DNA from: Mucilaginibacter oryzae
GTDB taxonomy: Bacteria; Bacteroidota; Bacteroidia; Sphingobacteriales; Sphingobacteriaceae
Reading direction: 5' to 3'
Assembly: GCF_003148845.1 (NCBI RefSeq)
Contig: NZ_QGHA01000001.1
Span: 806,001 to 870,000, forward strand
Length of the DNA: 64,000 nt
Of this stretch, positions 17,677 to 26,317 are shown piece after piece (the first letter of the stretch is position 1; each line of letters begins with the position of its first letter). The notes under the pieces are model-generated. The model saw only the letters and a list, made by a program, of their open reading frames with translations, was not told where the DNA came from and made no database searches. The position numbers were made by a program, and so were the translations under genes.

Positions 17677-19536
17677 TTATTGTACTATTACTGATTGATC
17701 TTTAGGATACTTAACCTGGTATTTTAAACGCAGTTTTTTTCCTTCCTGCGAATTTAGCATGAAATTCCATGAAACCTTGCCCGTAGTTGCATCAACTTTA
17801 CCTGCTGATACTTCCTGGGCCTCTACCTCAATATCCTTATTTTGCGATACGGGAAGCTGATCTTCCACCAATAAATTCACCTGCTGGTTTTTACGGTTTT
17901 TGATGTCGATCTGCCAGTCGCGGGTTTCCTTTTTGTTCGATCCGAACGATTGGCGCGCCGATAGTTCTTTAGCCAATGTTCGGGTTACAATGATATTTTT
18001 GTCCACGCCCAACGACAGGTTCAGGGTATCGGTAGTAGCATCGGTATTGATGAGCGATTTGCCGATATACGTTCCCTCAAAAAACAGACTTGCCTCCCCC
18101 GAAAGGAAACTATATTTATTCCAGTTGATGAGTTGCGCGGTTAGGAATACATCTGTACTCAGTTTAGGAGCAACATAGTATTGGTAGTTGGCCTCGATAT
18201 CGTACTGGCTTATTTCTACCGCGTATTGTTTACCATCGCTTGGTACTGAATACGGGTTGGCAATGTTGAACTCGATGTTGGTTTGATTTTCGGCTTTAGT
18301 TACTTCGATAGGTTTGCTGGCCGTTCCCCGCAGTTTAATTCCTGATACAGCCCCTGTTAATTCTTTTCTCTCAGCAGTTCCGTAACCCACTACAACAACT
18401 TCATTCAATGCATTAGCAAATGGCTTCATGGAAACATTGATTAACGGCGTATTTGCAGATCTTTCGGCAGTTTCATACCCCACAAAACTGTAGCTTAAAA
18501 CAGGATTACCACCCGGCACCTGGATACTATAATTTCCCGATACATCAGATACCGCACCTATTGAAGTTCCTTTTACTTTAACTGTTACACCAGGCAGTGG
18601 CGTACCGGCCTCATCAACAATAATACCGGCAACCCTGGTAATGGAAGCATCGCCGGCATAATACATATTACTGCCAACGTAATAAGGTGCAAGGGTTGGT
18701 TTGCTGCCGCTTACCGTAGGGTTACCAGTTGATAGGGTTAACTTCACGTTTTTCCAATCCTCACCGCTTTTTTGCGATACGTTGGCTTTGTAGGCGATAA
18801 CGATAGGGCTGTTGGCATTTTTTGCGCGGATATCATAAGTTGGGAACCAGCTTGCGGTTTTAACTACATAATTAAGTGTAAATGTAGCCTGTAACGCTGT
18901 TTTTGATGATACGGTTACCAGGATATTACTGGTAGCATCCAGTCCGCGGTGCGATAGCGAAGCGATCTGTTTATCATATTTTGCCAATTCGGTATTCAGT
19001 TCCCTGATCTGGTTGTTGGCCGTTTGCTGGTTTAGTTTTATGGCTGTTAACCGCGCTGTTTGAAAATCAAGCGCCTGTTTGAGTTTAAGCACATCCAACC
19101 CGGTAGTTGAACTGCCAACCTGCTGATTTTTGCTTAGCATATCAGCTTCCTGCTGATAGATGCTGATCAAATCGGTTTGCAGGGCTATCTTGTCGCGCAG
19201 TTTGCGTTGCTGCTCGCGGATATCTTCAACCTGCTTTTGTTTCAGATCGTCTTTTAAAAAATCAAGTTCATGTTTTACCGAGAGGATGGTAAAATCGCCT
19301 GCGCCGTTAACCTGGATACTTTGCACATCAATATCGGGCGAGAGGCCATCAAATATTAACGTAGAGTTACCCGCGGCTACATTTACCTGCGCGGTGCGGT
19401 TTACCTGCGCGCCATTCAGAAACACGGTAACTTTTTGAACTTTCGAAGCCATCTTTTGTTCCTCATCGGCTTTGGCCAGTGGGGCTATAAAAAGCAGGAT
19501 AGCTGTGGTTAGGGTTGTTAGTTTTTTCAACATCAT
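17677..19536 (-). CDS. Mucoidy inhibitor MuiA family protein (DUF4140/DUF4139) with inserted carboxypeptidase-regulatory-like domain
   Basis: This protein of about 619 residues has a signal peptide (MMLKKLTTLTTAILLFIAPLAKA). It then has a DUF4140-type N-terminal beta domain (TVFLNGAQVNRTAQV), a coiled coil of about residues 90-180, and a DUF4139 domain. At about residues 300-395 an extra domain is inserted: VAGIIVDEAGTPLPGVTVKV resembles the CarboxypepD_reg-like domains of SusC receptors. It is followed by NEVVVVGYGTAERKELTGAV, like the start of a SusC TonB plug. The frame is open to 19650, but the ATG codons at 19536 or 19554 best fit the signal peptide. It lies between nuoM and nuoN in the complex I operon. 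Its function is unknown and the protein is probably periplasmic or outer-membrane associated. Confidence 0.85.
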   Translation of the reverse strand: MMLKKLTTLTTAILLFIAPLAKADEEQKMASKVQKVTVFLNGAQVNRTAQVNVAAGNSTLIFDGLSPDIDVQSIQVNGAGDFTILSVKHELDFLKDDLKQKQVEDIREQQRKLRDKIALQTDLISIYQQEADMLSKNQQVGSSTTGLDVLKLKQALDFQTARLTAIKLNQQTANNQIRELNTELAKYDKQIASLSHRGLDATSNILVTVSSKTALQATFTLNYVVKTASWFPTYDIRAKNANSPIVIAYKANVSQKSGEDWKNVKLTLSTGNPTVSGSKPTLAPYYVGSNMYYAGDASITRVAGIIVDEAGTPLPGVTVKVKGTSIGAVSDVSGNYSIQVPGGNPVLSYSFVGYETAERSANTPLINVSMKPFANALNEVVVVGYGTAERKELTGAVSGIKLRGTASKPIEVTKAENQTNIEFNIANPYSVPSDGKQYAVEISQYDIEANYQYYVAPKLSTDVFLTAQLINWNKYSFLSGEASLFFEGTYIGKSLINTDATTDTLNLSLGVDKNIIVTRTLAKELSARQSFGSNKKETRDWQIDIKNRKNQQVNLLVEDQLPVSQNKDIEVEAQEVSAGKVDATTGKVSWNFMLNSQEGKKLRLKYQVKYPKDQSVIVQ

Positions 19537-19658
19537 TTTACGGGTTAGATACATGCTCGCTGTTTCCCGGCATTGTTCGCCCTGGGGCTGCCGGTAAACA
19601 AAAGATGCGGGAGCATGCTCTTTTCCATAAATTAATTTATGTTGAAACACTATTTATT

Positions 19659-21263
19659 TTATTTAGCCTGTAAAAATTGGATCAGCGCCAGTACCGAGTC
19701 ATTGATTTTTCCAAACACCAGCGATGGCATCAGTCCCAAAGCCAATGCCGCTACAGCCAGCGGAACCAATGCCAGTTTTTCGCGGATGTTTATATCCGTC
19801 AATGCTATTTTCCAAACCTCGCCGCCTTTTAACGATACCTTACCGAAGAACATGCGCTGCAAAGTCCACAGGAAATAGGCTGCGCCGAGCAGTATCCCAA
19901 CCGAGCCGCAAACGGCCATCCAATAAGGCAGCAAACCGTTTACCATTGGCGATTTAAATGTACCTGCAAGCGTAAAAGCTTCGGCTACAAATGCCGAAAA
20001 ACCTGGTAAGCCCAACGAAGCGAAGAAAGCCACCATTACAAAGGCGGTGTATTGCGGCATCTGTGTACCCAGCCCGCGAAAATGATAAATATCCCTATCA
20101 TGCACGCGGTTGTAAACCACACCCACCAAAAAGAATAACATCGACGATAAAAAGCCGTGGCTCACCATCTGCATCACGGAGCCGCTTACACCTTCGGCGG
20201 TTTGCGAGGCTATGCCCAACAGTACAAAACCCATGTGCGATACGGATGAGTAAGCAATCAAGCGTTTCAGATCGCGCTGGGCCAACGCGTTGCAGGCCCC
20301 GTATAAAATCGATACAACACCTATCAAACCAAGCCAGAAAGCGCCCGACGAGGCTATCTCCGGGAAAATACCTAAACAAATGCGAATGATGCCGTACCCG
20401 CCAATTTTAAGCAGCACACCAGCCAGGATGATTGATACCGGCGTAGGCGCCTCTACGTGTGCATCTGGCAGCCAGGTATGCAGGGGTACAACCGGTACTT
20501 TGATGGCAAAGGCAATAAACAATACCACGAAGCCAACAGTACGCGCGGGCATCCCCAAAATGGTTTGATGTGCAGCAGCAGAAAACACCGAGCCGGCGGT
20601 ATAGTTGGCAGGGTTCATCATCTGGATAATATTGAACGTATGACTGCCGGTAGCAGGATCATTTACCGAAAGGTACAAGCCCACCATCACCAGCAACATA
20701 AATACCGAGCCGAACAAGGTGTAGAGGAAAAATTTGATGGCCGCGTATTCCCGGCGCACACCGCCCCACATACCTATCAAAAAGTATAGCGGCAACAGCA
20801 TCAGCTCGTAAAAAAGGTAAAACAAAAAGAAATCAAGCGCACAGAAAACGCCCATCACAGCCATATCCAGCAACAGGAACAGCAGGAAAAAACCTTTAAG
20901 GTTACTTTTGATCTCCCACGAAGCAAGCGTAGCCACCACCATCACCAGCGCCGACATTACCAGCAGCGTTACCGAAATACCATCTATCCCCACAAAATAA
21001 TCAATCTGCATTTTGCCCATATTGCCCAGGTCGAGCGCTATCCAGGGCAGTTTATGCACAAACTGAAACTGCCCTTCGTAGTTAATACCTGCCGATGCCG
21101 CCCCGGTTTTAAAGTTGAGATAAATATAAATGCTGATGCCTAACTGTATTAAAGTAGCCAGCAGGGTGATATATTTAAAGCTGCCCCGCCGCGATGATGG
21201 CAGCAGCACAATAACCAGCGCAAACAGTACGGGTATAAATATGAGCAGTGTTAACAAGTTCAT
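19659..21263 (-). CDS. nuoM: NADH-quinone oxidoreductase subunit M
   Basis: This 534-residue proton-pumping, antiporter-like subunit has about fourteen hydrophobic segments. It contains the family block FAIKVPVVPLHTWLPDAHVEAPTP and the preceding essential glutamate region (FFLFYLFYELMLLPLYFLIG). It is 5 bases downstream of nuoL, consistent with co-translation. It is followed by the DUF4139 gene rather than nuoN. Confidence 0.95.
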   Translation of the reverse strand: MNLLTLLIFIPVLFALVIVLLPSSRRGSFKYITLLATLIQLGISIYIYLNFKTGAASAGINYEGQFQFVHKLPWIALDLGNMGKMQIDYFVGIDGISVTLLVMSALVMVVATLASWEIKSNLKGFFLLFLLLDMAVMGVFCALDFFLFYLFYELMLLPLYFLIGMWGGVRREYAAIKFFLYTLFGSVFMLLVMVGLYLSVNDPATGSHTFNIIQMMNPANYTAGSVFSAAAHQTILGMPARTVGFVVLFIAFAIKVPVVPLHTWLPDAHVEAPTPVSIILAGVLLKIGGYGIIRICLGIFPEIASSGAFWLGLIGVVSILYGACNALAQRDLKRLIAYSSVSHMGFVLLGIASQTAEGVSGSVMQMVSHGFLSSMLFFLVGVVYNRVHDRDIYHFRGLGTQMPQYTAFVMVAFFASLGLPGFSAFVAEAFTLAGTFKSPMVNGLLPYWMAVCGSVGILLGAAYFLWTLQRMFFGKVSLKGGEVWKIALTDINIREKLALVPLAVAALALGLMPSLVFGKINDSVLALIQFLQAK

Positions 21264-21268
21264 TAAAT

Positions 21269-23329
21269 TCAGATCAATATTTTTAAAACAAACAGTATCA
21301 ATACTATCAGCAGCATACTGTACAGGTAATACTGTACTTTGCCGTTTTGAAATTTACGTGCAAAATTGCCAATGCTTTGCACCAACGCCGCTACCGCGTG
21401 CAAAAATCCATCAACGATATATTTATCGGTCCATGCGGTTAACGCCGCTATTTTACGGGTAATGTTATCCAAAAGATGAATAATACCATCGATGATGTTT
21501 CTATCAAACCAAAAACAAAACTTACCTAAACCAAGCACAGGTTTAATAACGGCATGTTTATAAAATTTATCCAGGTACCATTGGTTGTACGATAACCGGT
21601 ATAAAAAGCCGGTTTGCGGAAATTGGAAAATTCTTTTTTCGGTATAGATAGCGTAGGCGAAATACATCACAAATACGCTCAGGATATTCACCCCTATCGG
21701 GATAATGCTGTGGTAGATATTTTCCCTCGCCAAAAAGTTGGCCGGTTTAAGGCTTTTGAACAACCAGGCATTTTCGTAAAAAAACGGATTAAGCGAAAAC
21801 AGCGGGAACAGGCTGCAAACAGCCAGCAATATTAAGGGTACGCGGTATTGCCAACCGCCGTCACCAATGTGCATTTTAAGCTGGGGGTGATGTTTCAATA
21901 GCCTGAACTCACCAAAAAACACTTTGGCTATCAGCCTTGAAACATAAAAAGCGGTAAGCCAGCTGGTAAGCAAAGCGCCAACAGGTACCAGTTTAAGCCA
22001 GGCGCTCCGGCCATCGCTCCACTCGAAGGCCTGAATCAGGATACCGTCTTTAGAAAGATACCCGGAAGTTAACGGAATGCCGATCAGGGCCAGCGAACCC
22101 ACGATAGCCGCAATAAAGGTAAGCGGCAGTTTTTTACGCAATCCACCCATTAACTGGATGTTCTGCGGATCGATATCGAGGTTATTTTCTTCCTTGATAT
22201 GCTGCATTTCGTGGATCACTACACCGGCTACCAAAAACAGCAGGCATTTGAAAAAAGCATGGGTAACCAGGTGAAATAACGATGAGCCATAAGCGCCAAC
22301 GCCCATAGCGAGGGTCATGTAACCTAACTGCGATATAGTTGAATAAGCCAGCACCTTTTTTAAATCGTTTTGGGTGAGGGCGATGCTTGCCGCCATAAAA
22401 GCGGTAAAACAACCTATAATAGCCAGTATGGTTAATTCGGCATCGGTAAAAAACGGATAAACCCTGCCCAATAAAAACACGCCTGCCGCAACCATGGTGG
22501 CCGCGTGAATGAGCGCGGAAACCGAAGTTGGACCTTCCATGGCGTCGGGCAACCAGGTGTGCAGCGGGAACTGGGCTGATTTGGCTGCTACCGCCATAAA
22601 AATACCTGCGCAGGCTACGTATTGCCAAATTACCGGCATTTGGTTAGCCTCGGAAATCCAAAGGCCATCTTTAATTATCGACTTAAACACCAACCCGCCA
22701 TCGGCAAACAGCGTGGCTATATCAAATGTATGGAACTGCGCAAAAATGATGATGATAGCGCTAAGCAAACCAATATCCCCAATGCGGTTCATGATAAAGG
22801 CTTTTTTATTGGCCTGCACCGCTTTATCGCGCGTAAACCAGAAGCCGATAAGCAGGTAAGATGAAAAGCCTACCAGTTCCCAAAAAGCATAAAACAGCAC
22901 CAGGCTATCAATAACCACTAAAGCCAGCATACTGAAACAGAAAAAGCTGAGGTAGGTAAAATAGCGGCCATACCTATCATCATGCTTCATATAAGCTGTC
23001 GAATAAATATGCACCGGCAAGGCAATGAGCGATACCAGCAGCAACATCAATACCGAAATATTATTGAGCAGGGTACCTGCGTATACCTTGGTCTGACCTA
23101 TGGTAAACCAAAGGGTTTGCGTATGCAGGGGCTGTTGGTTCCATACTTTGGAGAAGACAATTGCCGATAGTACACAACCCATCACAATGGCCGCGGACGA
23201 CACCCAGCCTGCAACTTTACTTTTTACAGGCAGGCAAAAGTTAATTAAAGCGGCAAGCAGCGGCAATGCTACAACTGCGAGGGTGTAGTTGATAATAGTT
23301 GAATCGGTATGTGGGAGCGCGACGTTCAA
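21269..23329 (-). CDS. nuoL: NADH-quinone oxidoreductase subunit L
   Basis: This 686-residue largest antiporter-like subunit has the block KSAQFPLHTWLPDAMEGPTSVSALIHAATMV and a long C-terminal amphipathic arm plus terminal membrane helix, as expected for NuoL. The start codon is TTG at 23327-23329 (MNVALPHTDST); an in-frame TAA lies immediately upstream and the next ATG is about 48 codons in, so a non-ATG start is forced. It is 20 bases downstream of nuoK. Confidence 0.95.
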   Translation of the reverse strand: MNVALPHTDSTIINYTLAVVALPLLAALINFCLPVKSKVAGWVSSAAIVMGCVLSAIVFSKVWNQQPLHTQTLWFTIGQTKVYAGTLLNNISVLMLLLVSLIALPVHIYSTAYMKHDDRYGRYFTYLSFFCFSMLALVVIDSLVLFYAFWELVGFSSYLLIGFWFTRDKAVQANKKAFIMNRIGDIGLLSAIIIIFAQFHTFDIATLFADGGLVFKSIIKDGLWISEANQMPVIWQYVACAGIFMAVAAKSAQFPLHTWLPDAMEGPTSVSALIHAATMVAAGVFLLGRVYPFFTDAELTILAIIGCFTAFMAASIALTQNDLKKVLAYSTISQLGYMTLAMGVGAYGSSLFHLVTHAFFKCLLFLVAGVVIHEMQHIKEENNLDIDPQNIQLMGGLRKKLPLTFIAAIVGSLALIGIPLTSGYLSKDGILIQAFEWSDGRSAWLKLVPVGALLTSWLTAFYVSRLIAKVFFGEFRLLKHHPQLKMHIGDGGWQYRVPLILLAVCSLFPLFSLNPFFYENAWLFKSLKPANFLARENIYHSIIPIGVNILSVFVMYFAYAIYTEKRIFQFPQTGFLYRLSYNQWYLDKFYKHAVIKPVLGLGKFCFWFDRNIIDGIIHLLDNITRKIAALTAWTDKYIVDGFLHAVAALVQSIGNFARKFQNGKVQYYLYSMLLIVLILFVLKILI

Positions 23330-23349
23330 TTATTTTAACTTATAGAAAT

Positions 23350-23655
23350 TTAATCCCTTAAATTTTTAATCTCGTCCGGATCAATAGTTTTATACCTCCG
23401 GTAAACATTCAGGATAATGGCCAATGCTACCGCGGTAGTGGCGGCAGCCAATACAATAGCAAACAGCGCAAACACCTGCCCACTGTTTTTAAGCTTATCA
23501 AACCGGCCAAAGGCAACCAGGTTTAAAATGGCGGCGTTCAGCATCAACTCGATACCTATCAGCACCTGTATGGAGTTACGCTTGGATACGATCATGTATA
23601 TACCGGTACTAAACAGCACCGCTCCCACCAGCAAAAAATCGGTTAGGGTGATCAT
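23350..23655 (-). CDS. nuoK: NADH-quinone oxidoreductase subunit K
   Basis: This 101-residue subunit has three membrane helices. The conserved glutamates of the proton path lie in the second helix (IGIELMLNAAILNLVAF) and in the third (TVALAIILNVYRRYKTID region, although the canonical acidic residue is not obvious there). The ATG overlaps the nuoJ stop by four bases (ATGA), indicating translational coupling. The size is normal. Confidence 0.95.
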   Translation of the reverse strand: MITLTDFLLVGAVLFSTGIYMIVSKRNSIQVLIGIELMLNAAILNLVAFGRFDKLKNSGQVFALFAIVLAAATTAVALAIILNVYRRYKTIDPDEIKNLRD

Positions 23656-24200
23656 GCGCTCCCCTCCTTCCTTGATAAATGCGCCGCGCCTACCAAAGCC
23701 ATCAGCAATAAAATGGAAATAGCTTCAAACGGGAGCAGGTAGGTGGTCATGAGGTTAACACCAATGTTATCTATGGTTGATGATGTTGGTGTGATCACAT
23801 TCTTCTGTGCGATAGCTTCTTTGATCCACGGCAGGTTATCGGCATCAGCTTTCAGTATCACGTTTACCAGCACCACTAAAAACAGTGCTGCCAAAATAAG
23901 GGCCGGTACTTTAGCCATGTTAATAAATGTACTTTTGCGTTGTTGAATTACATTTAAAGTTTCCCGCCGCGAAAGCATAAACGCGAACAGGATCAACACC
24001 AAAATACCGCCAACATAGATCACCACCTGCGTTACGGCCACAAAATCGGCCAGGGCCAGCACGTAAAGCCCCGCCAATGCGAACAGCGTTACAAAAAACA
24101 CAAAAATACTGCGTACCAGGTTTTTGCTCAATGCGGCATATAAAGCCGAAGCTATAGCGATAAAGCTCATCACATAAAACATCAGGCGGATCATGCTCAT
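23652..24200 (-). CDS. nuoJ: NADH-quinone oxidoreductase subunit J
   Basis: This 182-residue membrane subunit has five hydrophobic segments. The YVLALADFVAVTQVVIYVGGILVLILFAFML block is the hallmark of NuoJ, including the pi-bulge helix. It overlaps nuoI by four bases at its start and nuoK by four bases at its end. The length fits the family. Confidence 0.95.
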   Translation of the reverse strand: MSMIRLMFYVMSFIAIASALYAALSKNLVRSIFVFFVTLFALAGLYVLALADFVAVTQVVIYVGGILVLILFAFMLSRRETLNVIQQRKSTFINMAKVPALILAALFLVVLVNVILKADADNLPWIKEAIAQKNVITPTSSTIDNIGVNLMTTYLLPFEAISILLLMALVGAAHLSRKEGSA

Positions 24201-24787
24201 GCCCCTCCCTCCTTTTGTTTCATGGCGGCTAATTTGGCCGCCTGTTTTTCGGCTTGTTGTTTATCAAATAAGGCGCGTTTTTCGGCGGCGTCTTCGGGCG
24301 ACATATCCGAGAATTGGTAAACCAGGTCGCTTAACTGGAATACGGTTTTATCGTACTGGTTGGTCATGGTGATGCACTCGGTAGGGCACACAATAGTGCA
24401 CAAGCCACAGTACATGCACTTAGCCATATCGATATCAAATTTGGCAGCATATAAACGTTTGGTAGTTCCGTCGGATGTTTGACCGATAGCCTCGGTAGCC
24501 TTGATCGATTCGATATCGATACAATTTACAGGGCAAACCTTGGCGCATAAGTCGCACACGATACAATCGTCCATCTCCACATCCAACTGGTAACGGCCAA
24601 CCTCAGGCACAGGTAACTGCTGCTTTGGGTACTGAATGGTATTGGTACCTTTTTCCAGTTGCTTAAAATAATTGGTATCGCTCACGGTAAGCACCTCACG
24701 CTTTGTGTTACCCACAAAAAGGTGACGGATGGTAAGGCTTAAACCTTTCCATGCAGTTGTGAACGCCTTAATTACTTTCTGCACCAT
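24197..24787 (-). CDS. nuoI: NADH-quinone oxidoreductase subunit I (2x4Fe-4S ferredoxin-type)
   Basis: This 196-residue peripheral subunit carries clusters N6a and N6b. Two ferredoxin motifs are complete: CIVCDLCAKVCPVNC and CMYCGLCTIVCPTEC. The C-terminal tail after residue 150 is charged and rich in Ala, Lys and Gln (DKQQAEKQAAKLAAMKQ), longer than minimal NuoI. It is separated from nuoH by 138 bases of repeat-containing sequence, an unusual gap inside this operon. Confidence 0.95.
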   Translation of the reverse strand: MVQKVIKAFTTAWKGLSLTIRHLFVGNTKREVLTVSDTNYFKQLEKGTNTIQYPKQQLPVPEVGRYQLDVEMDDCIVCDLCAKVCPVNCIDIESIKATEAIGQTSDGTTKRLYAAKFDIDMAKCMYCGLCTIVCPTECITMTNQYDKTVFQLSDLVYQFSDMSPEDAAEKRALFDKQQAEKQAAKLAAMKQKEGGA

Positions 24788-24884
24788 GATTTTTAGGATT
24801 TAGAATTGCCAGGATAAAGCCTGACAATGCACTAAGTATCCGATCATTTTTATTATGTCTTATCAATTATAAATCTCTATTCTT

Positions 24885-24922
24885 TTAATTCCGAAATCGA
24901 ACATCCGAAATCCGAAATCAAA
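24885..24922. repeat. CCGAAATC-type dispersed repeat, copy in the nuoH-nuoI gap
   Basis: The plus strand carries TCCGAAATCGAACATCCGAA followed by ATCCGAAATC. The same unit recurs at about 46988-47023 and, on the opposite strand, at about 57514-57548. It separates two genes that are normally adjacent in complex I operons. Confidence 0.55.
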
Positions 24923-24925
24923 AAT

Positions 24926-25996
24926 TCACATCAGCCACAAGCGCCACACGCCCGATATGAGCATGCAGGCAAAAGCCAGCGGGGTTAATACCTTCCAGCA
25001 GAGGTTCATCAGCTGGTCTACGCGCAAACGGGGCAGTGTCCACCTGATCCACATTTGTACGGCTACCAGGCCTAATGTTTTCAGTACTACCCAAAATATC
25101 CCCCAGGCTATGCCGGTTGTCCAGGTGGCCAGCTTTACGCTGCCTATGTTTGGCAGCGGGGTGTTCCAGGCACCTAAAAACAAAATCACCGCTATCATAG
25201 ATACCAGGAACATCATCGAATATTCGGCCAAAAATACCAGGGCAAACCGGATCCCGGTAAACTCGGTATGAAAACCGGCTACCAACTCAGACTCAGCCTC
25301 CGGAATATCAAACGGGGCGCGGTTACTTTCGGCCAGCGATGCTATAAAATAGATCACAAAAGCGATCAGCAAATGCGGAGCACGGAATATATTCCAGCTC
25401 AACAAACCGCCAATATTGGTCACATCCCAAAACCCCGCGAATTTTATTTTTTCGGCAGCGAGGATACCCTGTTGATTAGAAATCACCTGCAGGTCCAACG
25501 TTTGGGCAATCATTACTACCGAGATAATGGCAAAGCCTGCCGGAATCTCATACGAGATGATCTGTGCTGCCGAACGCATGGCGCCCAGTATGGAGTATTT
25601 ATTGTTCGATCCCCATCCTGCCATCAGGATCCCCAAAGTTTCGATAGAAATGATAGCGAAAATATAGTATAAGCCGATATTGGTTTTAGAAGGGATGAGC
25701 CCCGGAGCCCAGGGCAAAGCAGCGAAGCCCAGGTAAACCGCAATGAATATTACCGCCGGAGCCAGCATAAACAGCCATTTATCGGCAGCCGCAGGTACAA
25801 TTAACTCCTTTTGCAGCATTTTTAAAATATCGGCAAAGGTTTGCAGCGTGCCGTACTTGCCGGTTTCGGTGGGGCCAAGCCTATCCTGTATAAAAGCCGA
25901 TATTTTACGCTCGGCGTAAACACCGAATAATGCAAAAATGGCTGAGAAACTGAACAACCCGATTGCCGCGATAAAATATGTTATATAGTAGTTCAA
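24926..25996 (-). CDS. nuoH: NADH-quinone oxidoreductase subunit H
   Basis: This 356-residue subunit forms the quinone-site chamber. It contains the family signatures RLGPTETGKYGTLQTFADILK and FDIPEAESELVAGFHTEFTG. The start codon must be non-ATG: the frame begins TTG AAC TAC TAT at 25996, an in-frame TAA lies four codons upstream, and no internal ATG occurs before the conserved first helix. A minus-strand TAAGTTTG -7 box lies 22 bases upstream. It is the first nuo gene here, so nuoA-G must be elsewhere in the genome. Confidence 0.95.
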   Translation of the reverse strand: MNYYITYFIAAIGLFSFSAIFALFGVYAERKISAFIQDRLGPTETGKYGTLQTFADILKMLQKELIVPAAADKWLFMLAPAVIFIAVYLGFAALPWAPGLIPSKTNIGLYYIFAIISIETLGILMAGWGSNNKYSILGAMRSAAQIISYEIPAGFAIISVVMIAQTLDLQVISNQQGILAAEKIKFAGFWDVTNIGGLLSWNIFRAPHLLIAFVIYFIASLAESNRAPFDIPEAESELVAGFHTEFTGIRFALVFLAEYSMMFLVSMIAVILFLGAWNTPLPNIGSVKLATWTTGIAWGIFWVVLKTLGLVAVQMWIRWTLPRLRVDQLMNLCWKVLTPLAFACMLISGVWRLWLM

Positions 25997-26018
25997 CAGG
26001 AATATTTACTTAAGGGTG

Positions 26019-26026
26019 CAAACTTA
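26019..26026 (-). promoter_or_regulatory. Putative -7 box of the nuoH-N operon
   Basis: The minus strand reads TAAGTTTG, matching TAnnTTTG, 22 bases upstream of the nuoH TTG start. This supports nuoH as the first gene of its own transcript, separate from murI upstream. Confidence 0.45.
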
Positions 26027-26088
26027 AGTAAATGTTACGTTATTTAGAATGATTGAATTATATATAAAGTTGATGGGGTTAGTTGGTT

Positions 26089-26308
26089 GTCTGAATCAGA
26101 ATTTACAGAATTTTAGAATTAACAGAATAATTTACAAGCTATACTACGCATTTCGCGATGCGAAATGCGTAGTATTAGATAATAACTGCCGCGGGTTTAG
26201 CGCAGCGTAACCCGTGGTGTAAAACCACTTGAATCTCCGACTCAAGTAGAATTGCTATTAAAAAAAATATTCTGTTAATTCTAAAATTCTGTTAGTTCTG
26301 ATTCAGAC
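26089..26308. repeat. 220-bp cloverleaf-like inverted-repeat element between murI and nuoH
   Basis: Outer 41-base arms at 26089-26129 and 26268-26308 (starting GTCTGAATCAGAA) pair at 39 of 41 positions. Inside are three hairpins: a perfect 14-bp stem with arms ACTACGCATTTCGC and GCGAAATGCGTAGT (26143-26173), a GCGGGTT/AACCCG stem (about 26190-26216), and an ACTTGA/TCAAGT stem (about 26227-26247). The outer core TGTCTGAA is shared with elements at 43266 and 57622. This could be a mobile miniature element, a structured RNA, or both. Confidence 0.7.
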
Positions 26309-26317
26309 ATAAACTAC

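Noticed and set aside
19537..19650. 38-codon extension of the DUF4139 protein right after the nuoM stop
   Set aside because: A Sec signal peptide begins at 19536-19554, so the upstream codons would mask it.
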